From: Porticoccaceae bacterium
GTDB lineage: Bacteria; Pseudomonadota; Gammaproteobacteria; Pseudomonadales; Porticoccaceae
NCBI GenBank assembly: GCA_002591625.1
Contig: PCDB01000011.1
Location: 20,096 to 25,650, forward strand
Reading direction: 5' to 3'
Length of the DNA: 5,555 nucleotides
Part shown: positions 1 through 5,534 of the stretch, piece by piece
Position numbering within the stretch: position 1 is the stretch's first letter
Layout: every line of letters begins with the position of its first letter
Made by a program: the position numbers and the translations under genes
Notes under the pieces: model-generated
What the model was told of the DNA's origin: nothing
The model's database searches: none
What the model saw: only the letters and a program-made list of their open reading frames with translations

Positions 1-2
1 AC

Positions 3-53
3 TATTCCAACTACGGTCGTAGTCTCCAGAAATCAATCCAGTTAGTTCAATGA
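3..53 (+). CDS. Possible C-terminal tail of an upstream gene (partial)
   Basis: This frame is open from the left edge and ends at TGA 51-53, giving a tail that reads YSNYGRSLQKSIQLVQ. The stop overlaps the ATG at 50-52 in the arrangement ATGA, the usual geometry of translationally coupled genes. This would also explain why the next gene has no clear Shine-Dalgarno of its own. Only 16 codons are visible, so no family can be named. Another frame also stays open from base 1 to a TAG at 43-45, so which frame is coding, if either, is uncertain. Confidence 0.35.
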   Translation, partial: YSNYGRSLQKSIQLVQ

Positions 54-508
54 AGTCGAATGCTATTCAGTTTGAAATTAACACTTTAGGTGCTCGGCGG
101 TATTTCAAATGGATTGTCTATGGACTTCTGTTAATCAACTTTGGCTTTTATGTACGATACGATTGGATGATTGCCGGTCATACACTCAATAGCAGCAGTA
201 CTATTTTGGATTGGACTAGAGCGTATGCCGTGACTATAGACGAGAGTGCGTGGATGATCCTTCTCATACTTTTTGAACTGGAAACACGCTTCATTAACAA
301 TTCTCTGTCGCCCATCAAGGCACTTATCATGCGGGCCGTGCGAATAGGTTGCTATGTTTCTATAGCGCATACCCTTTATGCCTTCGCTGTTTACGTTGAG
401 GAGTTAAGCAGACCTCAGTTGATCGAAGGTGTTTCTGATCTATGCGAGTTAGTAGGTGATGGGGCTTCGTATACCTATAACTTGATATATACCACGCTGA
501 GTACTTAA
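50..508 (+). CDS. N-terminal fragment of the membrane protein, 152 residues
   Basis: This is the part that ordinary translation would produce. The start is ATG 50, right after an in-frame TAG at 20-22. There is no good ribosome-binding site, so it may be translated by coupling to the upstream gene through the ATGA overlap. It holds three hydrophobic segments: FKWIVYGLLLINFGFYV (about 20-36), the acidic helix IDESAWMILLILFELET (63-79), and one near 95-116 (ending TLYAFAVYV). The last ~35 residues are polar and end TTLST without a natural-looking terminus. No signal peptide with a cleavage site is evident. Whether the three-helix stub folds or is degraded cannot be told. Function unknown. Confidence 0.6.
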   Translation: MKSNAIQFEINTLGARRYFKWIVYGLLLINFGFYVRYDWMIAGHTLNSSSTILDWTRAYAVTIDESAWMILLILFELETRFINNSLSPIKALIMRAVRIGCYVSIAHTLYAFAVYVEELSRPQLIEGVSDLCELVGDGASYTYNLIYTTLST

Positions 509-589
509 AATTGTGCCGAGCTATCGGGTGCAGAGGATTTCTTTTACATTGACCCTCCAACATTTTCAATTGTTCAAGATGCATCTGGA

Positions 590-898
590 TTGGCAATCGA
601 GCGGGAGTTGGCATGGATTGATTTGGCTGAGGCCATTACTTGGCTATTGATTTTATTTACAATAGAACTAGTTGTATTGTTGCAAGATCATAAAGTTGCC
701 GATGGAATTTTATTTCGAACTATCAATGGTTCCAAGTTTATTCTTTACTCGCTACTTTGGTGCGCGATTGGATACTGGATCTTTAGAGGGCATTATATGT
801 TCGCATGGGACGAACTTGTTTGGATAGTAGGATTCATAGTTATCGAAGTGAACACGGTTGAACGGCACAAAAACATTTTTTCCATGAGGACAATATAG
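590..898 (+). CDS. C-terminal fragment of the membrane protein, about 102 residues
   Basis: This segment continues the frame of the 50-508 gene and holds three helices: an acidic one, ITWLLILFTIELVVLL; FILYSLLWCAIGYWIF; and AWDELVWIVGFIVIEVN. A separate start is doubtful. Between the TAA at 506-508 and the first helix there is no in-frame ATG or GTG; the only usual start is TTG 590, which lacks a convincing Shine-Dalgarno. The first in-frame ATG lies after the second of these helices. It is therefore better read as the broken-off second half of the upstream gene than as an independent gene, although automated annotation may list it separately. Confidence 0.4.
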   Translation: MAIERELAWIDLAEAITWLLILFTIELVVLLQDHKVADGILFRTINGSKFILYSLLWCAIGYWIFRGHYMFAWDELVWIVGFIVIEVNTVERHKNIFSMRTI

Positions 899-934
899 TG
901 CAATTTAATGAGTTTTTTTCTACCCCTACAGGAT

Positions 935-975
935 CGGTAGCGACTAAGATTTTTATTGCCGAATCTTCGCTATCG
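935..975 (+). other. Imperfect hairpin between the membrane protein and oxidoreductase genes
   Basis: CGGTAGCGA (935-943) pairs with TCGCTATCG (967-975), with one G-T wobble. After a 3-base bulge (944-946), AGATT (947-951) pairs with AATCT (962-966). The loop is 10 bases, TTTATTGCCG. No T-run follows on the + strand; the seven Ts at 913-919 lie before the stem, so it is not a standard intrinsic terminator in either direction. It could be a leader structure, an RNA-stability element, or a protein site ahead of the oxidoreductase operon. The rest of the 899-1001 gap shows no gene. Confidence 0.5.
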
Positions 976-990
976 CCCATTGATTAGTAG

Positions 991-1000
991 GCTAATTAGC
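991..1000. repeat. 10-bp perfect palindrome next to the TTG start
   Basis: GCTAATTAGC is its own reverse complement and ends one base before the TTG start codon of the first oxidoreductase. A protein bound here would cover the ribosome-binding region. Palindromes of this length turn up a few times by chance in a window this size, so only the position is notable. Confidence 0.25.
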
Positions 1001-1001
1001 T

Positions 1002-2567
1002 TTGACAAGTCCTGATGTAATTATCATAGGCGCTGGCCACAATGCCATGGTTTGTGCCGGTTATCTTGCCCAGAAAGGTAGATCAGTTTTAATCATTGAG
1101 CAGTCTAATCATTGCGGAGGGCTTGCATCTACCAGAGAGTTCTTTCCCGGGTTTAAAGCCTCCGTCGCGCATACTATCCAAAACTTTTCATCAAAAGTGA
1201 TCGATGATTTATCTCTTGCGAAGCACGGGTTAGACTTATCGCAATCTCCTCTGCAAACAATAGGGCTGAGTCGAGATGGGGAGTGCATCAGGCTTGATAG
1301 TTCAAAAGATCATCCTAGAGTCTCTGGGCTCGATGGAAAGGATGAAGAAGCCTATGCGGGATATATGGCGCGCATGCATACCTTTGCAGATATGCTTAAA
1401 CCTTTTTGGCTTAAGACTATCCCGCGAATCGGATCTGCTAACCTCCAAGATATGACCACCTTTTTGGCCCTGGCGGCCAAATTGCGTCTTTTAGGAAAGG
1501 ATGAGATGGGCGAGTTCATGCGCATAGCCACTTTGCCGATTCGTGATTTGATGGATGAAAACTTCGAAAATGATTTGCTCAAAGCTGTCCTGAGTTGGGA
1601 TGGCCTTTTGGGTTCAAAGATGGCGCCACGATCTCCTAATGCTACCGTTCTTTCTGTCCTCTATAAAATGACTGAAAAAGATGCTGGAGCGCCCAGGATA
1701 CCCGTGAGTGGTATCGATGGACTGGTAATGGCTTTGTATAAATCTGCTCGGTCGTTGGGTGTCGAATTCAAGTTAGGCCAGCCTGTTGCTCGAGTGCTGA
1801 TGGAAGCTGGTGATCACGGTGTTAAAGCTGTTGGTGTGGTTTTAGCTGATGGCGACGTTATTCATGCAGGTAAAATAGTTTCCGGGGTTGATCCCAAACA
1901 AACTTTCATTGATTTGGTTGGAGTCGAGAACTTGGAGATCGGTTTTACAAACCGGATCAACCGATTGCGTTGCGATGGGTACGTTGCCAAGTTGCATTTG
2001 GCACTGGATTCCCTTCCAGTTTTTGCCGGGTTAGACAGCCCGTTAGGGAGGCTGATTCTGGTTTCAAATATGGATAGCATTGAATTTGCATATGATGATG
2101 CTAAGTATGGGGGCTTCTCAGATACACCAATCATGGAGTTGATATTGCCGACCTTAAGTAATCCAGACATGGCGCCAGAGGGGAAACATATTCTCTCTGG
2201 TCATGTGATGTACATTCCTCACCACATTAAAGGAGGGTGGACAGAAGAGGCTCATGATCGCCTTTATCAAAACCTGATAGAGTTACTTGAACACTATGCC
2301 CCAGGTATTCGCGAGCAGATCATCTTTGGTGAGTTGCTGACGCCCAAAGATCTTGAGCATCAGTACAATTTGACTGGCGGGCATTGGCACCATGCCGAAA
2401 TGGCTATAGATCAGATGTTTATGATGCGACCCACGTATGAGGCGGCGCAGTATGCCACTCCTATATCTGGACTCTTCTTGTGCGGGGCAGGATGCCACCC
2501 GGGCGGCGGCCTGTCAGGAGCCCCAGGCCATAATGCCGCAATTGAAATTCTCCGGACGAAACAATAG
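1002..2567 (+). CDS. FAD-dependent oxidoreductase, phytoene-desaturase/PYROXD2-like (first copy)
   Basis: Encodes 521 residues of the NAD(P)/FAD-dependent oxidoreductase family that includes phytoene dehydrogenases, carotenoid isomerases and human PYROXD2. The N-terminus is a Rossmann FAD-binding fold: DVIIIGAGHNAMVCAGYL (5-22), with E33 at the end of the second strand for the FAD ribose and the G-G pair at 39-40. A second strand-turn region, PVSGIDGLVMALY, lies near 234-246. The C-terminal FAD motif is CGAGCHPGGGLSGAPGHNAA (494-513). Family members catalyse desaturation, isomerisation or other redox changes on hydrophobic or amine substrates; the actual substrate is unknown. No membrane helix or signal peptide is seen, so it is probably cytosolic or peripheral. 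The start is TTG: an in-frame TAA at 993-995 lies just upstream and no ATG precedes the FAD motif. It is followed after 2 bases by a diverged paralogue. It is shorter than that neighbour, chiefly around residues 222-236, and has A15 where the family usually has G. Confidence 0.85.
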   Translation: MTSPDVIIIGAGHNAMVCAGYLAQKGRSVLIIEQSNHCGGLASTREFFPGFKASVAHTIQNFSSKVIDDLSLAKHGLDLSQSPLQTIGLSRDGECIRLDSSKDHPRVSGLDGKDEEAYAGYMARMHTFADMLKPFWLKTIPRIGSANLQDMTTFLALAAKLRLLGKDEMGEFMRIATLPIRDLMDENFENDLLKAVLSWDGLLGSKMAPRSPNATVLSVLYKMTEKDAGAPRIPVSGIDGLVMALYKSARSLGVEFKLGQPVARVLMEAGDHGVKAVGVVLADGDVIHAGKIVSGVDPKQTFIDLVGVENLEIGFTNRINRLRCDGYVAKLHLALDSLPVFAGLDSPLGRLILVSNMDSIEFAYDDAKYGGFSDTPIMELILPTLSNPDMAPEGKHILSGHVMYIPHHIKGGWTEEAHDRLYQNLIELLEHYAPGIREQIIFGELLTPKDLEHQYNLTGGHWHHAEMAIDQMFMMRPTYEAAQYATPISGLFLCGAGCHPGGGLSGAPGHNAAIEILRTKQ

Positions 2568-2569
2568 TC

Positions 2570-4189
2570 ATGAAGACGCATGATGCAATTATAGTTGGTG
2601 CTGGACATAACGGCTTGTCAAATGCAGCCTATCTGGCTAAGGCAGGTTTGCGCGTCCTAGTTCTTGAAAAGAATAGTTACATTGGTGGCGCGGCAGTTAC
2701 AAGAGAGATGCATGCGGGATGGTCATACTCTAGCTGCTCATACGTTTGCAGCATGATGCGTCAGGCTATTCATCGTGACCTGAACTTGACCAAACATGGA
2801 TTGATATTGGTCCCCTATCTGGGTACCGTTGTGTTCGGAGACAAGGGAGAAACATTGGCTAGTTATGGCTCAGAAGGGTCTGAATATAACGAGCTTTTCA
2901 GACGATCTCCGCATGATGCAGATGCTATGTCGCGGTTCCAGGCAGATCTCACTCGCTATGCTCAGCTGATTAGAAAAACGCTACTGCGTACGCCCCCAGA
3001 TCCGACTTCTTTCCGCGTAAGGGATATCAAAGAGTTACTATGGCTGGCAAAACAATTTTGGTCACTTGGTGAAAAAGAGCTTTACGAGTACATTCGTTTT
3101 TTTACCATGAGTGCTGCTGACTTTCTTGATGATTACTTTGAAGACGACCTCATAAAGGCGGCTATGGCCAGCCCCGGTATTATTGGCACAGCGCTAGGAG
3201 TCTACTCACCTGGCTCTGCCTACATTCTTCTTCATCATGTCATGGGAGATGTGGATGGTAATATCGGGGCTTGGGGGCTAGCCCGAGGGGGTATGGGTGC
3301 AATTTCACACTCTTTGGCAGGAGCGCTGAGGGAATATGGCGGAGAGATAAGGATTAATTCGGGAGTTGATAAAATTCGCGTTCAAAATGGCAGAGCCACG
3401 GGCGTTATTTTAGAGAACGGAGACGAGTTGCATTCCAATATTGTCGTTTCAAACCTCGACGCTAAGCGCACTTTCACTCAATGCATGAATGAAGCTGATT
3501 TGCCTGAGGGTGTGTTCGAGCGAGCAAAGAATTTTAAAATTCGAGGATCCTCAGGCAAGGTTAATATCGCTCTTTCAGGGCTGCCAAGATTTAATAATGT
3601 GCCCGAAAATCGCTACATCAATCGCGGAGGGCAAGGCTTTGTGGGTTCTTTGGAGACTATGGAGAGGGCCTATGATTGTTGGAAACATGGTCGATGGTCA
3701 GATGACCCATTTATTGAGTCGGTTATTCCGTCCGCTTGGGATCCTACAGTCGCTCCGCCCGGGAAGCACTGGATGTCAAACTTTATCCAGTATTGTCCGT
3801 CCAAGTTGGCGAATGGTCCCTGGACGCCGGAAAAGCGTGATTCATTTGGCAAGACGGTTGTCGACAAAATAGAACGCTATAGCCCAGGATTTAAGGACCT
3901 TATAGTGCATATGGAGGTTCGGACTCCTCACGAGATTGAGTCTGAGGTTGGATTGACCGAAGGGAATATTTTTCAGGGAGAGTTGACCATAGATCAGCTG
4001 CTATTCAATAGGCCCTTCCCCGGCTATGCGCAATATCGTATGCCGATCAGAAATATGTACATGTGTGGCTCTTCGACACATCCAGGTGGAGGTGTGTCAG
4101 CCGCTTGCGGGGCCAACGCAGCTCGTGAAATATTAATTGATCTTAAGAGACCGCACATAGTTCCGGAGGATGACTTCTATGATGAATAG
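2570..4189 (+). CDS. FAD-dependent oxidoreductase, phytoene-desaturase/PYROXD2-like (second copy)
   Basis: Encodes 539 residues, closer to the PYROXD2 pattern than its upstream paralogue. The Rossmann motif is DAIIVGAGHNGLSNAAYL (5-22), with E33 and IGGAAVTRE (38-46) following the FAD-binding strand. Other family blocks are NLTKHGL (72-78), ARGGMGAISHSLAGALREYG (238-257), GNIFQGELTIDQLLFNRP (465-482) and the C-terminal FAD motif MCGSSTHPGGGVSAACGANA (498-517). The human protein is about 580 residues, so this one is a little short but complete. The reaction is likely a flavin-dependent oxidation or desaturation; the substrate is not evident. The ATG lies 2 bases after the first copy's TAG with no strong Shine-Dalgarno, suggesting translational coupling. 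The two proteins align along their length but are clearly diverged, so this is an old duplication; they may act on successive steps or form a heteromer. The C-terminus is an acidic tail, EDDFYDE. Confidence 0.88.
   Translation: MKTHDAIIVGAGHNGLSNAAYLAKAGLRVLVLEKNSYIGGAAVTREMHAGWSYSSCSYVCSMMRQAIHRDLNLTKHGLILVPYLGTVVFGDKGETLASYGSEGSEYNELFRRSPHDADAMSRFQADLTRYAQLIRKTLLRTPPDPTSFRVRDIKELLWLAKQFWSLGEKELYEYIRFFTMSAADFLDDYFEDDLIKAAMASPGIIGTALGVYSPGSAYILLHHVMGDVDGNIGAWGLARGGMGAISHSLAGALREYGGEIRINSGVDKIRVQNGRATGVILENGDELHSNIVVSNLDAKRTFTQCMNEADLPEGVFERAKNFKIRGSSGKVNIALSGLPRFNNVPENRYINRGGQGFVGSLETMERAYDCWKHGRWSDDPFIESVIPSAWDPTVAPPGKHWMSNFIQYCPSKLANGPWTPEKRDSFGKTVVDKIERYSPGFKDLIVHMEVRTPHEIESEVGLTEGNIFQGELTIDQLLFNRPFPGYAQYRMPIRNMYMCGSSTHPGGGVSAACGANAAREILIDLKRPHIVPEDDFYDE
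4165..4169 (+). promoter_or_regulatory. Strong Shine-Dalgarno inside the end of the second oxidoreductase
   Basis: GGAGG sits 9 bases before ATG 4179 and 12 before ATG 4182, close to ideal spacing. It is the best ribosome-binding site in the window. It does not serve the GcvT-like gene, whose ATG is 73 bases away; it points at the small frame that begins ATGATG. Confidence 0.5.
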
Positions 4190-4250
4190 GGAAGAAACTT
4201 GGGAATATTATCGTTCACAAGGTTTGGAGAGGATACATAAGCATGATTGA
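4179..4250 (+). CDS. Small overlapping open frame, 23 codons; microprotein or coupling peptide
   Basis: Opens with ATGATG (4179-4184) inside the last codons of the second oxidoreductase, in another frame, and closes with TGA 4248-4250, five bases past the first base of the next gene's ATG at 4243. The peptide begins MMNREETWEYYRSQ, ends LERIHKHD, and is strongly charged with no membrane segment. Support comes from the GGAGG at 4165-4169 and from the overlaps at both ends, which would let one ribosome stream pass from the oxidoreductase through this frame to the GcvT-like gene. No family is recognised. It could be a real microprotein or only a coupling device that keeps the 53-base gap translated. 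A chance frame of this length is possible. Confidence 0.4.
   Translation: MMNREETWEYYRSQGLERIHKHD
4226..4232 (+). promoter_or_regulatory. Ribosome-binding site of the GcvT-like gene
   Basis: GGAGAGG lies 10 bases before ATG 4243, a slightly long but workable spacing. It sits inside the small overlapping frame, so ribosomes translating that frame would expose or mask it. Confidence 0.6.
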
Positions 4251-5433
4251 TCCTTATGCTGGAGAGCGTCTGAAAGAAACGCACTTTCATCCGCGCCAGT
4301 CCTTGTTAAATTTTCGTGAGGCCTGGTCTTCCTGGAATGGCTATAAGTTCGCGGATTACTATTATGAAGAAGAGTATGAATATTTTTGTATTCGCAACAC
4401 GTGTGGTACTTATGACATCTGCCCGATGCAAAAGTACCTCATTGAGGGTGCAGATGCAGAGACCATGCTGAACCGCATGGTTACAAGAGACATAAAAAAA
4501 CTTGATATCGATCGGGTGACATATGTGTGCTGGTGCACAGATGAAGGGAGAATGATTGATGATGGCACAATTTTTAAACTAGCAGATGATCGATTCATGC
4601 TCACGTGCGGTAGCCCGTGTTTGGCATGGTTAAGAAAAAGTAGTTTTGGTTTTAGAGACATAGAGTTATCAGATATTTCAGAAAAGACGGCGGCATTGTC
4701 GTTCCAAGGCCCAATGACATGCGAGGTTTTAAAGAAAATGGGTCTTTCGAAAATCGAAACATTAAGACCTTTTGGCATAATGCATTTTTCTTTTGGTGAA
4801 AGTGATCAACAACTTATGGTCTCTCGGACTGGTTTTACTGGTGATCTTGGTTACGAGCTATGGATAAAACCAGAATTGGCCTTGGAACTGTGGGATGCTC
4901 TCTATGCGGCTGGGGATGATTTTGGGATTCATCCTTACGGTGAGTCCGCCACCAATATGGCGCGGCTAGAGGCGGGCTTTATAATGCCTGCGGTTGAGTT
5001 TAATGAAGCGTTAAAAACTGTTCACTATCGTTATGATCAGACGCCTTTTGAGTTAAGTCTGGACTGGCTAGTGGATTTTAACAAGCCGCATTTTAATGGT
5101 CGAAAGGCGCTCCTTGAGGAACGAGAACGGGGGCCAGCATATAAACTCGTCAAGCTTGATATAGAGGGTAACAAGCCAGCAGATGAGGCTTTTCTCTATA
5201 GCGATAGAAAGTGTAGCCAGGAGATAGGGTATGTCACTTCTGCTATGTGGTCGCCTGTTGTCAAGGCTAATATAGCTCTAGCGATGGTCGAACCGGATTA
5301 TCTGGCTGGAGACATATGGGCTGAGATAAATTATCAAAAAGAATTGCGTTATCACACTAGGGTTTCGAAATGTACAATAAAGAAAACACCTTTCTGGGCG
5401 CCTGAAAGAGCTCGTTTTACTCCGCCACCATGA
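4243..5433 (+). CDS. GcvT-like aminomethyltransferase / folate-dependent demethylase family protein
   Basis: Encodes 396 residues of the glycine-cleavage T-protein fold, which binds tetrahydrofolate and accepts one-carbon units. Family blocks in order: GTYDICPMQKYLIEGADAE (55-73), MLNRMVTRDI (75-84), MIDDGTIFKL (104-113) whose acidic pair D106-D107 sits where T-proteins keep the catalytic aspartate, SRTGFTGDLGYELW (194-207), ARLEAGF (240-246), FNGRKALLEER (284-294), and the C-terminal barrel-type domain with GYVTSAMWSPVV (329-340) and IALAMVE (344-350). True T-proteins are about 360-370 residues; the extra length is partly an N-terminal stretch of about 45 residues, including a tyrosine- and glutamate-rich run near 39-47. 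No P- or H-protein gene of the glycine cleavage system is nearby, so a stand-alone demethylase or methyltransferase role, as in the GcvT-like DmdA, LigM and DesA enzymes, is likelier than glycine cleavage. It has ten cysteines, seven of them before residue 130. Its place behind two flavin oxidoreductases suggests it handles a C1 unit in the same pathway. Cytosolic; substrate unknown. Confidence 0.85.
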   Translation: MIDPYAGERLKETHFHPRQSLLNFREAWSSWNGYKFADYYYEEEYEYFCIRNTCGTYDICPMQKYLIEGADAETMLNRMVTRDIKKLDIDRVTYVCWCTDEGRMIDDGTIFKLADDRFMLTCGSPCLAWLRKSSFGFRDIELSDISEKTAALSFQGPMTCEVLKKMGLSKIETLRPFGIMHFSFGESDQQLMVSRTGFTGDLGYELWIKPELALELWDALYAAGDDFGIHPYGESATNMARLEAGFIMPAVEFNEALKTVHYRYDQTPFELSLDWLVDFNKPHFNGRKALLEERERGPAYKLVKLDIEGNKPADEAFLYSDRKCSQEIGYVTSAMWSPVVKANIALAMVEPDYLAGDIWAEINYQKELRYHTRVSKCTIKKTPFWAPERARFTPPP

Positions 5434-5504
5434 TCTTAGGAGAAGCTTTTTATTAGATCAGTAGCATACTCAGATCTGCCCCTCACCAATCAGTTAAATT
5501 AAAA

Positions 5505-5532
5505 ATTTGAGACTTAAAACAAGCATTTGAGA
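5505..5532. repeat. Direct repeat ATTTGAGA, two copies 20 bp apart
   Basis: ATTTGAGA occurs at 5505-5512 and again at 5525-5532, start to start exactly 20 bp, about two helical turns, so a regulator could bind both on one DNA face. The stretch from 5434 to the window end is AT-rich and holds no gene of useful length. A purine-rich GAGGGAG at 5537-5543 could be the ribosome site of a gene starting just beyond the window. Confidence 0.35.
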
Positions 5533-5534
5533 AT
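5507..5534 (+). promoter_or_regulatory. Possible sigma-70-type promoter
   Basis: TTGAGA (5507-5512) resembles a -35 box (5 of 6) and GAGAAT (5529-5534) a weak -10 (4 of 6), with 16 bases between, inside an AT-rich stretch after the operon. It would read out of the window. The predicted start point falls almost on the GAGGGAG at 5537-5543, leaving little leader, which counts against it. No terminator is recognisable between the GcvT-like gene and this site. Confidence 0.2.

Larger units (their letters stand above)
50..898 (+). pseudogene. Polytopic membrane protein gene interrupted by an in-frame TAA
   Basis: Reading from ATG 50 gives 282 codon positions before the final TAG at 896-898, with one internal stop, TAA at 506-508 (position 153). 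The frame does not shift: the 27 codons after the TAA read as plausible protein (NCAELSGAEDFFYIDPP and onward) and lead straight into more membrane helices. Predicted helices lie at about 20-36, 58-78, 95-116, 190-212, 228-245 and 251-270. The motif [D/E]-x3-W-x7-E occurs three times inside helices: D64/W68/E76 before the stop, and E194/W198/E206 and D254/W258/E266 after it. This argues that both halves are one protein. A CAA-to-TAA change is the simplest explanation. I do not recognise the family; a small integral-membrane protein of unknown function is all that can be said. A sequencing error or stop readthrough are alternatives. Confidence 0.65.

Noticed and set aside
913..919. Run of seven Ts as a terminator
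   Set aside because: No GC-rich stem precedes it on the + strand. On the minus strand it reads as A, so the following hairpin does not make it a terminator either.
908..940. Ten-codon frame starting ATGAGTTTT in the gap after the membrane gene
   Set aside because: Very short, the nearest purine-rich site (GAGGA) is too far upstream, and it runs into the hairpin; likely chance.
1862..2170. Minus-strand frame of about 100 codons within the first oxidoreductase
   Set aside because: Antisense to clear family sequence, with no ribosome site or domain. The other minus-strand frames (for example 131-370, 360-614, 1352-1582, 2283-2498, 2411-2608, 3670-3867, 4410-4778) were rejected for the same reason.
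3489..3872. 127-codon + strand frame inside the second oxidoreductase
   Set aside because: It lies wholly within a well-supported gene in another frame and its translation has no recognisable domain; it is a shadow frame.
1002..4189. Carotenoid biosynthesis genes crtI/crtN
   Set aside because: The FAD motifs are shared, but the GAGHN signature and C-terminal blocks fit the PYROXD2-like branch better, and no phytoene synthase or cyclase lies nearby.
4243..5433. Glycine cleavage system T-protein (gcvT proper)
   Set aside because: The fold matches, but the N-terminal extension, the changed GLFDVSHM-type block (here GTYDICPM), and the absence of P and H genes nearby argue for a divergent relative, so no gene symbol was given.
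5430..5456. Eight-codon frame overlapping the GcvT-like stop as ATGA
   Set aside because: The overlap geometry is suggestive, but eight codons with no ribosome site are too few to support a gene.
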